A stretch of 64,000 bases of DNA from Nonomuraea sp. SYSU D8015 (GCF_008065375.1 NZ_VJYI01000018.1:163932-227931), one strand, 5' to 3'; shown: positions 7,870 through 16,515, counted from the first letter of the stretch. Numbers and translations are program-made. Notes: generated from the sequence alone by a model not told the origin.

Positions 7870-9680
7870 TCGCGCTCGTCTGCGGTGCTCTTGCGCCGCC
7901 TGGTCGCGAGGAAGACCACGAGGCCCACGGCCACCACGCCGCCGGCGATCCCGGCGATGAGGCCGGTGTTGGAGCCGCCGCCGGACGCGCCGCCGCTCGC
8001 GGCCGTGGCCTTGGCGTCCACGGTGTAGAACGGCCAGTAGCTGCTGCCGCCGTACAGGAGGCCCTTGTCCTCCGGGATCGGGGTGATGCTGGTGATCCGG
8101 TCCTTGCGGTAGCCCTCGAGGTCGTTCGGGTAGTAGATCGCGATGATCGGGGCCTGGGTGTAGAGCCGCTCCTGCATCTGCTTGAGGATCTCGGCGCGCT
8201 TGGGCCGGTCGAGCTCCTTCAACTGCTCCTGGTAGAGCTTCTCGAAGGTCTCGTCGCAGAAGAACGACTCGGTGCCGCCGCCCTCACCGCCCGGGGCCGG
8301 CCTGCGGCTGCACAGGTGCGTGGCCATGACCTCCTCGGGGTCGGGGTTGACGGACCAGCCGCTGATCGCGATGTCGAAGTTGCCGGTGACGCCGGTCTCC
8401 TCGCTGAACTTGCTGGAGTCGAGCTTCACGGTGGTCAGCGTGATGCCGATCTCCTTGAAGAAGCCGGTCAGGTATTCGGCGAGCTTGTCCTCGATCGGCG
8501 TGTCGGTGTGGATGGTGAAGCGGAACTCCAGCTTGCGGCTGCCGTCGGGCATCGTGCGGACGCCGTCGGAGCCCTTCTTGTAGCCGGCGTCGTCGAGGAT
8601 CTTGTTGGCCTTGGCGGGGTCGTAGGTGACCTTGGTGTCGCCGGTGGCCTCCCAGAAGAAGTCCTTGTACATCGGCGGCACGATCGAGCCGTCTGCGGGC
8701 TTGGCCAGGCCGTTCTGGACCTCGGTGACCAGCTTCTGCTTGTCGATGGCGTAGTGGAGCGCCTGGCGGACCTTGAGGTCCTTCAGCGCCGGGTGACCGT
8801 CGCCGACGGGCTTGTCGTCGGTGGTGGTGGCGCCGTGGTTGATCTGCAGGTAGGCCGCGCGGCGGCCCTGGGTGTTCCACGCCTCGATGTTCGGGTCGTT
8901 CTGGATGGCCTCGAACTCGGGCGGCTGCAGGCGGCCGATCAGGTCGATGTCACCGTTCTTCAGGCCCGCGATCGCGGCCTGCGGGTTGTCGTAGAAGACG
9001 ACCTGCAACTCGTCGATCTTCGGCTTGCCACGCCAGTAGTTGGGGTTGGCCTGCAGCTTGACGTGCTGGTCCTTCTTGTGCTCGACCGCGATGTACGGGC
9101 CGCTGCTCACGGTCGGGTACTTCTCGGCGTCGTAGTTGGCCATGTCGGTGACCGACTCCCAGACATGCTTGGGCATGATCGGGACCGGGTTCTCCAGCAT
9201 GGAGGCCTGCGGGGCCTTGAGCTTGATGGTCAGGTCCTGGCCGCTGGCCGTGACGCTCTCGAAGTTCTCCACCGCCGGGCCGTTGGCGGTCTTGGCGGCC
9301 TCGTCCGTCATCATCTTGTTGAACGTCCAGGCGGCGTCCTCGGCCGTGACCGGCTTGCCGTCCGACCACTTGGCGGCGCGGATCTTGAACGTCCAGGTGA
9401 GCCCGTCCTCGGACGTGGTCCACGACTCGGCCAGGTCGGGGCTGGGCTGGAGGGTCTTGGAGTCGGGGACTGTGAGGTAGCCGTACATCCAGCGGTGGAT
9501 CGACGTGGAGACCAGGCGGACCGCCAGGAACGGGTTCATCGAGTCCATGGACTGCGTCGCGCCGACCCGGACTGTCTTCTTCCCCGCCGCCGGATCCTGG
9601 GCAAGGGCCGCCGTGGTGCCCTGGCCTGCCACTAAAAGCGCCACGCCCAGCGTAGCCAGGCGCGCGAACCATTTCCTCAT
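7866..9680 (-). CDS. oppA: oligopeptide-binding protein with C-terminal membrane anchor
   Basis: A 604-residue SBP_bac_5 family binding protein, first gene of the operon. It has an N-terminal Sec signal ending near ALA-QDP, not a lipobox: there is no cysteine after the hydrophobic stretch. Its far C-terminus has a glycine-rich linker, one TM helix (about residues 570-592) and a basic tail RRRK, so it looks tethered by its C-terminus. I choose the ATG at 9680, which starts the signal peptide; an in-frame start 15 codons upstream gives a proline-rich lead with no signal features. Ligand unknown. Confidence 0.9.
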   Translation of the reverse strand: MRKWFARLATLGVALLVAGQGTTAALAQDPAAGKKTVRVGATQSMDSMNPFLAVRLVSTSIHRWMYGYLTVPDSKTLQPSPDLAESWTTSEDGLTWTFKIRAAKWSDGKPVTAEDAAWTFNKMMTDEAAKTANGPAVENFESVTASGQDLTIKLKAPQASMLENPVPIMPKHVWESVTDMANYDAEKYPTVSSGPYIAVEHKKDQHVKLQANPNYWRGKPKIDELQVVFYDNPQAAIAGLKNGDIDLIGRLQPPEFEAIQNDPNIEAWNTQGRRAAYLQINHGATTTDDKPVGDGHPALKDLKVRQALHYAIDKQKLVTEVQNGLAKPADGSIVPPMYKDFFWEATGDTKVTYDPAKANKILDDAGYKKGSDGVRTMPDGSRKLEFRFTIHTDTPIEDKLAEYLTGFFKEIGITLTTVKLDSSKFSEETGVTGNFDIAISGWSVNPDPEEVMATHLCSRRPAPGGEGGGTESFFCDETFEKLYQEQLKELDRPKRAEILKQMQERLYTQAPIIAIYYPNDLEGYRKDRITSITPIPEDKGLLYGGSSYWPFYTVDAKATAASGGASGGGSNTGLIAGIAGGVVAVGLVVFLATRRRKSTADERE

Positions 9681-9737
9681 AAGTGCCTCACCTTCAGGCG
9701 GGGGTTCCTGTGTAGAGAAAGGCACACCATACGGAGA

Positions 9738-9753
9738 GCGCGTGTCAACGCGC
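9738..9753 (-). promoter_or_regulatory. palindrome over a consensus -35 upstream of the opp operon
   Basis: GCGCGT-GTCA-ACGCGC is a 16-bp palindrome. On the minus strand it contains a perfect TTGACA (9743-9748), a sigma-70-type -35 for the opp operon about 58 bp upstream of the binding-protein ATG. A repressor bound here would mask the -35. The -10 is not clear (a TGTGCC-like hexamer at a 16-bp spacing is weak). Confidence 0.45.
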
Positions 9754-9826
9754 TTCGGAAAATTGTTTCATCTTCGTTTCCTTTGGCGGTGTAAATTTTC
9801 AGTGCGCTTGGGGCTACCGTGATCAG

Positions 9827-10186
9827 GTGCCCCGCCTGCCCGTCCTCCTCGCCGCCGCCCTGACCGTCGCCGCCGGGCTGGGAGTGCGACTGCTGTGGGA
9901 CGGGCCGGTGCCGAAATACGCGGGAGACGCGCTCTACACGGTGCTGATCTACACGCTCGTCCTGCTCGCCCGGCCGGGCGTCCGCCCGTGGGCGGCGGCC
10001 CTGGCGTCGGCCGGGCTGAGCTGGGCCATCGAGTTCGCCCAGCTCGGGGAGATCCCGGCGCTGCTGCGGCCGGTGCTGGGCAGCACGTTCAACCCGCCCG
10101 ACCTGCTCTGGTACGCGGTGGGCGCGGCCGCCGCCTGCGCCGCCCACGCCCTCTGGCTCAGACGCCGCCCCGCCGCGTCCGGCTGA
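9827..10186 (+). CDS. DUF2809 family small membrane protein
   Basis: The 119-residue product has four predicted TM segments, with the conserved charged pair in SWAIEFAQLG and the FNPPDLLWYAVG motif near the C-terminus, which match DUF2809 proteins. Start is a GTG at 9827 directly after GATCAG; no strong ribosome-binding site is visible. Function of the family is unknown. It diverges from the opp operon. Confidence 0.75.
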   Translation: MPRLPVLLAAALTVAAGLGVRLLWDGPVPKYAGDALYTVLIYTLVLLARPGVRPWAAALASAGLSWAIEFAQLGEIPALLRPVLGSTFNPPDLLWYAVGAAAACAAHALWLRRRPAASG

Positions 10187-10189
10187 TCG

Positions 10190-10333
10190 TCACGCGATGA
10201 CCAGAAGGCACGCCCGTGCGGGCAGCCACCTCCTCAACCCACAGGTGCGGTCCGGGGCGCCCGTCCAGCCCTCCAGCCACAGCACGCCGCCGCCCACCGC
10301 CTCCCACAGGCCTTCCTTCGGCTCAACCCGCAT
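10190..10333 (-). CDS. small uncharacterised protein (47 aa)
   Basis: A 47-residue ORF begins at an ATG at 10331-10333 with GAGGAG six bases upstream, the best argument that it is real. The product is compact, with four tryptophans, GGGVLWLEGW near the middle and a hydrophobic end LLVIA. A GTG start 22 codons upstream also exists but lacks a ribosome site. I do not recognise the family. It converges with the DUF2809 gene. Confidence 0.4.
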   Translation of the reverse strand: MRVEPKEGLWEAVGGGVLWLEGWTGAPDRTCGLRRWLPARACLLVIA

Positions 10334-10465
10334 CGCAATCTCCTCGTCCTCGTGGATCAGGCGATCAATGATGCGCCGGGAACTCCATAGAGTCGCCACA
10401 ATCGCACCACAGGCCCGGCCCGAACGGCCGGGCCGATGGCGCGCTGGATCACCTCGGCGGCGTCG

Positions 10466-11026
10466 TCACCAGCGCGGGGTGTCGACGACGACGCATGGCC
10501 CGACCCGGCCGGTGATCAAGGAGGCCGTGAGCGACCACAGCGTTTTCTGCTTCTTCGTCTCGGCGGTCTCCTCAGCGGTCCCGGCGAACTCCATCACCAA
10601 CGTCTGGCCCTTTCCGATGCGCCGGGGATCGATGTCCAGCCCGCCGTCGCGCATGCGGGCCACCGCGTCGGAGCCCGGCCCCATGGCCACCTGGCCGGTG
10701 GTCTTCCCTCTGCCGGGCTTGCACTCCTTGCCGGACGGGAGGTACGTGACGTCGGCCGTGACGCCCTCCTCCCGCAGGTCCCGTTCCAGCTGGTCGGCGT
10801 CCTCGAACTCGTTGATCTCCACCCGTACCGTGCCGTCGGCGTTCTTGGTCACGGCGTACGCGGGTGACTCCGTCCCCGCCAGCGACGGCACCGCGAACGC
10901 CGCCGCGGCGGCCAGGGCGGCCACGGCGCCTCCGGCGTACAGCCGGCGGGCGATGCGGCGGCGCCGTACGTTGCGGGCCGCGATCTCGGCTTTGAGGTCC
11001 ATCAGCAGGTGCTCCTCGAATCTCAT
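10466..11026 (-). CDS. membrane-anchored partner of ECF sigma factor
   Basis: A 186-residue protein whose start overlaps the ECF sigma stop by 4 bp (ATGA). It has a basic cytoplasmic lead (NVRRRRIARR), one TM helix at about residues 30-50 and an extracytoplasmic domain. Such sigma-coupled single-pass proteins in Streptosporangiaceae are inferred anti-sigma or sensory partners. The classical zinc anti-sigma motif (HxxxCxxC) is absent, so the anti-sigma role is inference from context only. Confidence 0.7.
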   Translation of the reverse strand: MRFEEHLLMDLKAEIAARNVRRRRIARRLYAGGAVAALAAAAAFAVPSLAGTESPAYAVTKNADGTVRVEINEFEDADQLERDLREEGVTADVTYLPSGKECKPGRGKTTGQVAMGPGSDAVARMRDGGLDIDPRRIGKGQTLVMEFAGTAEETAETKKQKTLWSLTASLITGRVGPCVVVDTPRW

Positions 11027-11574
11027 CCTGGTGCTCCGTCCATGACGAAAGGCAGGTTCCGCAGTGTCCGGCGGGCGCGGTGCAGGCGTACCTTGGCGGC
11101 CCCCTGCCGGATGCCGAGGGCGAGCGCGGCCTCCGTGACCGTGAGCTGGTCCAGGACGACCAGCTCCAGTACCGCGCGCTCCCCCTCGGGCAGCTCGGCC
11201 ATGGCCTCGAAGGCCAGCCTGGCGTGCCGTTCGGCGTCGATGCGCTCCTCGAGCCTGGCGACGTCGTCGGTGTCCAGCGGGCGTCGCCCGCTCACCCGAT
11301 CCGTCAACTGGTGCTGCTTGTACGCCCTGCGTCGCTCGGCCGAGATCGTCTTGCGGGCCACGCCGTACAACCACGCGATCTCGGTCCCCAACTCGGCCCG
11401 ATAGGTGTGGGCCGAGTCGAGCACCGCCACGAAGACCTCGGCCACCAGGTCGGCGACGTCGTGCGGGTCGTCGACGCGACGGGCGAGGAAACGGGTGACC
11501 GCATCGACGTGCCGCCGGTAGAAGGCCTCGAAGGCCACAGGATCTGTGGCGATCTTCGCCTGTTTGCGACGCAC
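11023..11574 (-). CDS. ECF (extracytoplasmic function) sigma factor
   Basis: The 183-residue protein has region 2 (FEAFYRRHVDAVTRFLARRV, then DLVAEVFVAV and ELGTEIAWLYGVARKTI) and region 4 (LPEGERAVLELVVLDQLTVTE with helix-turn-helix ALGIRQGAAKVRLHRAR). Start is GTG at 11572-11574; a nearby ATG at 11581 is out of frame. It is co-translated with the membrane partner gene. Confidence 0.92.
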   Translation of the reverse strand: MRRKQAKIATDPVAFEAFYRRHVDAVTRFLARRVDDPHDVADLVAEVFVAVLDSAHTYRAELGTEIAWLYGVARKTISAERRRAYKQHQLTDRVSGRRPLDTDDVARLEERIDAERHARLAFEAMAELPEGERAVLELVVLDQLTVTEAALALGIRQGAAKVRLHRARRTLRNLPFVMDGAPG

Positions 11575-11625
11575 CGGTCATGCTCCCTTCGTCGATTCGC
11601 CCGTGCTTGGTGAGAACCGGCAAAA

Positions 11626-11633
11626 GGGTTACA
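11626..11633 (-). promoter_or_regulatory. possible ECF -35-like element TGTAACCC
   Basis: TGTAACCC on the minus strand, 52 bp upstream of the ECF sigma start. The same octamer stands upstream of the second ECF gene in this window (54227-54234). Sharing of an element by two autoregulated ECF operons suggests a related promoter class, but no common -10 could be recognised. Confidence 0.3.
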
Positions 11634-11682
11634 GCCGCAGGTCGTGGCGCCTGCTTCTCGGAACGCGCTTATCCTCGAAGGC

Positions 11683-12318
11683 ATGAGGGCAAGGCCGCTG
11701 ACACTCATTCAGGACGATCTCGTCGACTATGACACGGCGATGGAGCGCATGACCGACCTCGTCGGGCAGCGCCAGCGGGACGAGCGGCCCGACACGCTCT
11801 GGCTGCTCAGCCACCCGTCCGTCTACACCGTGGGCCGCCGCACGCCGGTGTCCCACCTGCCCGACCCGTCGCGCGGCATCCCCGTGGTCGAGACGGGCCG
11901 CGGCGGCCAGCTCACCTACCACGGGCCGGGGCAGCTCGTCGGCTACCTCATCGTCAAGCTGGACGAGGACCAGGGCATCGTCGACTACGTGCGCGAGGTG
12001 GAGCTGCGGCTGGTGGAGGCGCTGGGCAAGCTCGGCCTGCCGGCCGAGCGGCGCGACACTCCTCCGGGCTCCGAGCTGCTCACCGGCGTCTGGACGGTCG
12101 AGACCAGGCGCAAGATCGTCTCGATCGGCATGCGGCAGAGCCGGGGCGTCACCAGCCACGGGTTCGCGCTCAACGTGGACGGCGACCTGTCACCCTGGAA
12201 CTGGGCGGTCGCCTGCGGGATGCCGGACGTGGACATGACCTCGCTCAAGCGCGAGCTCGGCACCGCTTCCATGGACGAGGTGCGGACGGTGGTCGCCGCC
12301 GCCTTCGAGGCCTCCTGA
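11683..12318 (+). CDS. lipB: lipoyl(octanoyl) transferase LipB
   Basis: A 211-residue octanoyltransferase that moves octanoate from octanoyl-ACP onto lipoyl domains, the first step of lipoate biosynthesis, in the cytoplasm. Family motifs are present: ETGRGGQLTYHGPGQLVGY, the catalytic Lys in RRKIVSIG, SHGFALNV and the catalytic Cys in VACGMP. I prefer the ATG at 11683; a GTG at 11644 would add 13 untypical residues. TATCCT sits 7 bp before this ATG, so the transcript may be leaderless. lipA is not adjacent in this window. Confidence 0.93.
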   Translation: MRARPLTLIQDDLVDYDTAMERMTDLVGQRQRDERPDTLWLLSHPSVYTVGRRTPVSHLPDPSRGIPVVETGRGGQLTYHGPGQLVGYLIVKLDEDQGIVDYVREVELRLVEALGKLGLPAERRDTPPGSELLTGVWTVETRRKIVSIGMRQSRGVTSHGFALNVDGDLSPWNWAVACGMPDVDMTSLKRELGTASMDEVRTVVAAAFEAS

Positions 12319-12393
12319 CGGCACGGGATTCCCCGACCGGCTCACGGGCGATCGCCGGATCCAGTTGGATATGGGGGATCATGTCCGCTCGGC

Positions 12394-13437
12394 GTGAGAA
12401 GTGGCAGGGTGAGACCTGCCTCGATCGGCACGGTGGCGGTTCGGATCATCGCGGTCATGGCGCTGGCGTTCGTCGCGGGGCCTGCCGCGGAGGGCACCGT
12501 GCCGGCGCCGCCGGCGGACGTCCGGACGCCGAAGTCCGTGCTGGCGCCGCGCGAACCCCCGCCCGGCCTGCACCTCGAGTCGATCGCCTCTCCAGAGGGC
12601 GGCGACGACGTCGTCGTGTACGGCGAGGCCGGCAACGTGCTGCACGGCCGGCTACTGGTCGCCATCAACCAGGTCAGCGGCGACTGGGCGGGCTCGTTGC
12701 CGGAAGGCGGAAGGAAGCTGGACGGGGGCCGGCCGGGGCGGAGATCGGCGGCACGGGCACCCACCGGTGGATCGCCTGGCCGGTCCGGCGGCTCGGCGCC
12801 GCGGAGCCGGTCTTCTATGGCGTCCTGGGACGCGGGCTGTCGGATCGCGAGCTCATGACGGCCGCCGGCGAGCTGGACCAGCACGCCAAGCAGCCGACGG
12901 TCAACAGCCGCGGCCTGCCACGCGGCCTGCGGCCGCTCGCGTCCGGAGACCTGCTGATGAGCCAGTTCTGGGCCCTGTCCCTGTCCGGCGGCACGACACT
13001 GACCTGGAGCGACCGTCGCGCGGGCGTCTGGCTGAAGCTCACGCTGGCCGGGTACGACCCCCGGACGGAGGCGCTGGCGGCCGCGCTCGCTCCGGCCGAG
13101 GCACGCCGCATGCGAGGCGTGACGGGTGCGGCCGGCATGCCGCCCTTCGCCGATGCGTACGATCGCCCGCCGGACAAGCTACTCGACCCCGGGTTCCGAC
13201 TGGCGGCCGCCGGGAGGGCGAAAGGGGCGCCCTGGGCGCTGGGCGTCGCCGAGCGCAATGGTCAGACGAAGGTGCAGCTGCGGTCCCTGGAAGGAGCGTC
13301 GCACTTCGACATGAGCGTCGGCCCTGACGACCTGCGGAAGGAGATGGTTCGTCGCCATGGACGTCGATGCCTTCGAGGCCACGTTCATCGCCTACGACGT
13401 GAAGGGAGATGTTCTGGGTCGGACGCAACCGTTCTGA
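12394..13437 (+). pseudogene. frameshifted secreted/membrane-anchored protein gene
   Basis: Three consecutive frames each carry a coherent part of one protein. Frame one starts near 12406 with a signal/TM segment (VRIIAVMALAFVAG) and runs to about 12720. Frame two resumes near 12735 (GTGTHRWIAWPVRR) and runs to about 13345. Frame three carries the last 29 or so residues (MDVDAFEATFIAYDVKGDV, ending TQPF) to a TGA at 13435-13437. The first break lies in a G-rich tract (GGGGG, GGGG), so one-base indels, real or sequencing-derived, are likely. Family not recognised. Confidence 0.7.
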
Positions 13438-13444
13438 CGCACCG

Positions 13445-13475
13445 GTGGGTACGGCCCTGCGCGAGCCGTACCCAC
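13445..13475. terminator. bidirectional terminator-like hairpin
   Basis: A perfect 11-bp inverted repeat (GTGGGTACGGC / GCCGTACCCAC) with a 9-nt loop lies between the convergent pseudogene and permease gene. There is no T-tract, as is common in high-GC actinobacteria. Confidence 0.75.
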
Positions 13476-13485
13476 GCTTCGGACG

Positions 13486-15015
13486 TCAGGAGGTCGGGAC
13501 CTCGTCCACCGTGCGGCGGGGGCCGGTGAACCAGTGCTTGGCCGACAGCGCCCACCACAGGGCGATGCCGATCAGCACGACGCCGACCGCGATCGGCGCG
13601 TAGTTGACCGACGTCCACGTGAAGGCCTCGTTGCCGGGGACGCCGGCCGGGGAGAACGGCATGATGAAGTAGACCGAGATGATCGCGATCTCGACGACGG
13701 CGATCCAGCACAGCACCCGATATTTCCGGCCGAGCGTCCACGGGCCGGGCTCGAACTTGCTGCCCATGCGCAGACGCAGCCAGATCGGGATGAGGAACGC
13801 CAGGTAGAGCCCGATGACCGCGATAGACACGACGGCGAAGAAGGCGACCGGCGTGGCGGACCCGGGCGGGGCGTACAACGCGGGCAGGGTGATCAGCGCG
13901 GCCACCGCGCACCCGCCGAGGATCGCGTTGACCGGGGTGCGGTTGCGGTCGACCTTGGACCACAGCCGCCAGCCCGGCACGGCGCCGTCACGCGAGAACG
14001 CGTACGTCATCCGTGACATCGAGGTCACGCAGCTCATCCCGCAGAAGAACTGCCCGATCGTGGAGATCGCGAAGATGGCCGTGGCCAGGGGAGACGACAG
14101 GGCGGTCTCGAAAATGGCGCCGACGAAGCCGCCCTGCTTGTTGAGCTCCTCCACGTTCGTGGCGGCGAACAGGAACGACAGCAGCAGGATCCAGCCGCCG
14201 ATCGCCGAGTAGAAGATCGACTGCCAGAGGCCGCGCGCCGCCGACTTGGCCGCGCCCTGGGTCTCCTCCGACACGTGGGCACAGGCGTCGAAGCCGGTGA
14301 TCGTGTACTGGGTGAGCAGGAAACCGAGCGGCAGCACGTACAGCCAGAAGGTGAGCCCGTCGGAGCCGTCGCCGAAGCCGGAGTTGTTGTTCGTGCCGAA
14401 GAAGACGAAATCGGCCGACTGGTGCTGGCTGGGCGCGAAGACCAGGATGGCGACCACGATCAAGGCGCCGGCGACGTGCCACCAGACCGAGACGTTCTGC
14501 AGCAGCGAGATGAGCCGGTGGCTGTAGATGTTGATCAGGGCGTGCAGGACGAGGATGATCACGAAGAGCAGGAACGCCTGGGGGAGCGTGGCCTCCCAGG
14601 CGCCGCCGGTCAGCCGGTTGAGGGTGATGTTGAGGAACGTCGCGCAACCGTAGTCGACGGACGCGGTGACGGCGATGAGGCCGATGAGGTTGAGCCAGCC
14701 GGTGAACCAGCCGTGGATCGGCTTGCCCATCTTGGCGGCCCACCAGTAGATGCCGCCCGCCGTCGGGTACGCCGACACCAGCTCCGACATGCAGAAGCCG
14801 ATGATCAGGATGAACAGGGAGATCAGCGGCCAGCCCCACGAGATGGCGATGGGGCCGCCGTTGTTCCAGGCCTGTCCGAACGTCGTGAAGCAGCCGGCGA
14901 GGATCGAGATGATGGAGAAGGAGATGGCGAAGTTCGAGAATCCGCTCCAGGTGCGGGCCAGCTCCTGCTTGTAGCCGAGCTCGGCGAGTCGCCTGGAATC
15001 CTCGTCAATGGTCAT
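13486..15015 (-). CDS. amino acid/polyamine permease, APC superfamily
   Basis: A roughly 509-residue transporter with twelve TM helices. It opens with a cytoplasmic lead LGYKQELARTWSGFSNFAIS and the GGPIAISWGW and YPTAGGIYWWAAK motifs typical of the GABA/basic-amino-acid permease branch of the APC family. Start is the ATG at 15013-15015 preceded by GGGAGA; the 12-residue upstream extension is proline-rich and unlikely. It stands alone with its own operator-like site upstream. The substrate (GABA, putrescine or another amine) cannot be assigned from sequence. Confidence 0.9.
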   Translation of the reverse strand: MTIDEDSRRLAELGYKQELARTWSGFSNFAISFSIISILAGCFTTFGQAWNNGGPIAISWGWPLISLFILIIGFCMSELVSAYPTAGGIYWWAAKMGKPIHGWFTGWLNLIGLIAVTASVDYGCATFLNITLNRLTGGAWEATLPQAFLLFVIILVLHALINIYSHRLISLLQNVSVWWHVAGALIVVAILVFAPSQHQSADFVFFGTNNNSGFGDGSDGLTFWLYVLPLGFLLTQYTITGFDACAHVSEETQGAAKSAARGLWQSIFYSAIGGWILLLSFLFAATNVEELNKQGGFVGAIFETALSSPLATAIFAISTIGQFFCGMSCVTSMSRMTYAFSRDGAVPGWRLWSKVDRNRTPVNAILGGCAVAALITLPALYAPPGSATPVAFFAVVSIAVIGLYLAFLIPIWLRLRMGSKFEPGPWTLGRKYRVLCWIAVVEIAIISVYFIMPFSPAGVPGNEAFTWTSVNYAPIAVGVVLIGIALWWALSAKHWFTGPRRTVDEVPTS

Positions 15016-15052
15016 GAGGTCTCCCAATGGGGGGCGCGGAGGACGCTCCATT

Positions 15053-15070
15053 TGGACTACATCTAGACCA
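15053..15070. promoter_or_regulatory. GntR-like operator upstream of the permease
   Basis: TGGACTACATCTAGACCA (its complement reads TGGTCTAGATGTAGTCCA) is an imperfect palindrome with TGG...CCA ends and CTA arms, 37 bp upstream of the permease start. The pattern resembles GntR/FadR-family operators. No GntR gene is adjacent. Confidence 0.45.
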
Positions 15071-15120
15071 TTTCCACCCAGGCGACAAGGTGTTACAGGT
15101 GAGTTTCGCTGTGGTCATGA

Positions 15121-15146
15121 GACCCGTGGCCCGAAGGCCACGGGTC
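15121..15146 (-). terminator. terminator of the DJ-1/PfpI gene
   Basis: A perfect 11-bp stem (GACCCGTGGCC / GGCCACGGGTC) with a CGAA tetraloop, 5 bp past the stop codon of the DJ-1/PfpI gene. It also separates that gene from the divergent permease promoter region. Confidence 0.85.
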
Positions 15147-15151
15147 TGAGG

Positions 15152-15697
15152 TCATGCTCCGAACGCGTCGGCGGCCGCCTGGCAGAACGCCTTGAGGTCG
15201 TCCGGCTTGCGGCTGGTGACGAGCGTGTTCGGCCCGGCCGTGTCCACGACGACCTCCTCGTCGACCCAGGTGGCGCCGGCGTTGCGCAGGTCGGTCTGGA
15301 GGCTGGGCCAGGACGTGAGCGTACGCCCGCGTACCACGTCCGCCTCGACCAGGGTCCAGGGGGCGTGGCAGATGGCCGCCACCGGTTTGCTCGCGTCGAA
15401 GAAGGCGCGGACGAACCGGACGGCTTGCGGCACCGTACGCAGGAAGTCGGGGTTCGCGACGCCCCCGGGGAGCACCAGGCCGTCGAAGGAAGCCGGGTCG
15501 GCGTCGTCAACCGTGTCGTCCACGGCGAACGAGTCGGCCTTGTCCAGGTGGTTGAAGGCCCGGACCTGGCCCGTGGCGGTGGAGACGAGCCTGGGCGTCC
15601 CGCCGGCCTGCTTGACCGCCTTCCACGGCTCGGTGAGCTCCACCTGCTCGACCCCCTCGGGAGCGACCAGGAACGCGATGGTCTTGCCGTTCAGCAT
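15152..15697 (-). CDS. DJ-1/PfpI family protein (general stress protein 18-like)
   Basis: The 181-residue protein has the DJ-1/PfpI fold, with the nucleophile elbow VAAICHAPW (Cys110, His111) and an acidic residue near PEGVEQVEL (residues 13-21) that would complete the active site. The family includes PfpI/YhbO-like glyoxalases, proposed deglycases and stress chaperones. The extended substrate site ESWPSLQTDLRNAGATW-like segment is typical of the GSP18 branch. It is monocistronic with its own terminator; a stress role is inference from the family. Confidence 0.88.
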   Translation of the reverse strand: MLNGKTIAFLVAPEGVEQVELTEPWKAVKQAGGTPRLVSTATGQVRAFNHLDKADSFAVDDTVDDADPASFDGLVLPGGVANPDFLRTVPQAVRFVRAFFDASKPVAAICHAPWTLVEADVVRGRTLTSWPSLQTDLRNAGATWVDEEVVVDTAGPNTLVTSRKPDDLKAFCQAAADAFGA

Positions 15698-15753
15698 GTG
15701 AACTCCCTCCCACGTGTTTCCCCCCTCCTATCCGCCGGGGTTCGATGTATGCC

Positions 15754-15945
15754 CTACGCGGTACGGGCGCTCTTCGGCTCCTCCGGGATGAGGATCCACA
15801 TGACGACGTAGACGACCCACAGCGGCCCCGGGATGAGGGACAGGAGGAGCCAGAGGATCCGGACGAGGGTGGGCGGCAGGCCCATCTTGTCCGCGAGGCC
15901 CCCGCACACCCCGGCTATGATCCTGTGCTCTCGTGAGCGGTACAT
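15754..15945 (-). CDS. PspC domain small membrane protein
   Basis: A 63-residue protein made almost wholly of a PspC domain: YRSREHRIIAGVCGGLADKM, then one long hydrophobic segment (VRILWLLLSLIPGPLWVVYVV) and a short charged tail. The start has a strong ribosome site (GGAAGGAACATC-ATG). Stand-alone PspC proteins are common in actinobacteria and are thought to act in envelope stress or membrane interaction. It is not in an evident psp operon. Confidence 0.85.
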   Translation of the reverse strand: MYRSREHRIIAGVCGGLADKMGLPPTLVRILWLLLSLIPGPLWVVYVVMWILIPEEPKSARTA

Positions 15946-16005
15946 GATGTTCCTTCCGTTTTTCGACCTACCTCAAAAACGGACAGCCAGGCCGCAGGAC
16001 TCCCG

Positions 16006-16515
16006 TCAGGAACCCTGAGAAAACCCTGTAAGGGTCAGCCATTCATGTGCCATGCCCAAATGGCGGCTGGTCAGTCCGTGTGCGGGGTCCACGTGCACGA
16101 GCAGGAAATCGTCGAGACCCTGATGCACCCTGAGGTACTCCTCGTCCTGCGCCCACACTTGGTCGTCGAACCAGACGAACGGGCGCCGCCCCGCGTACGC
16201 CGCCACGTGCGGGGTCTTGAACATCTCGCCGTGCTCGCTCGGGACTTCGGCGGTGCTCACGGGGATGACGGGGAGGGACGGGAGGCCGATTCTGGGAGCG
16301 ATCCAGTCGTTGGCGTGCTGCTCCCAGGTGGTGGCCCAGACCAGCTCGGCGCCGGTCGCCCGGGCGAGGTCCAGGAGCCGGCGGCCGTGCCTGGGGTTGA
16401 GGTGGACGGTGTAGACCTCGCCGCCGATCGTGCACCGGTAACGCCGGTAGTCGGGCGTGGGCCGGCCGATGGGATTGAGCACGCCGTCCACGTCGAGCAG
16501 CAGCAGAGGCTTCAC
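16006..16515 (-). CDS. HAD-like hydrolase domain protein
   Basis: This 169-residue protein begins MKPLLLLDVDGVLNP, HAD motif I with Asp8 and Asp10. Motif II is not clear, and a DDQ segment (FVWFDDQVW, about residue 115) may be motif IV. It resembles the small secondary-phosphatase-like HAD proteins widespread in actinomycetes; substrate unknown. The start is a GTG immediately after the stop codon of the AraC regulator gene, with no intergenic base, so they form a two-gene operon. Confidence 0.75.
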   Translation of the reverse strand: MKPLLLLDVDGVLNPIGRPTPDYRRYRCTIGGEVYTVHLNPRHGRRLLDLARATGAELVWATTWEQHANDWIAPRIGLPSLPVIPVSTAEVPSEHGEMFKTPHVAAYAGRRPFVWFDDQVWAQDEEYLRVHQGLDDFLLVHVDPAHGLTSRHLGMAHEWLTLTGFSQGS

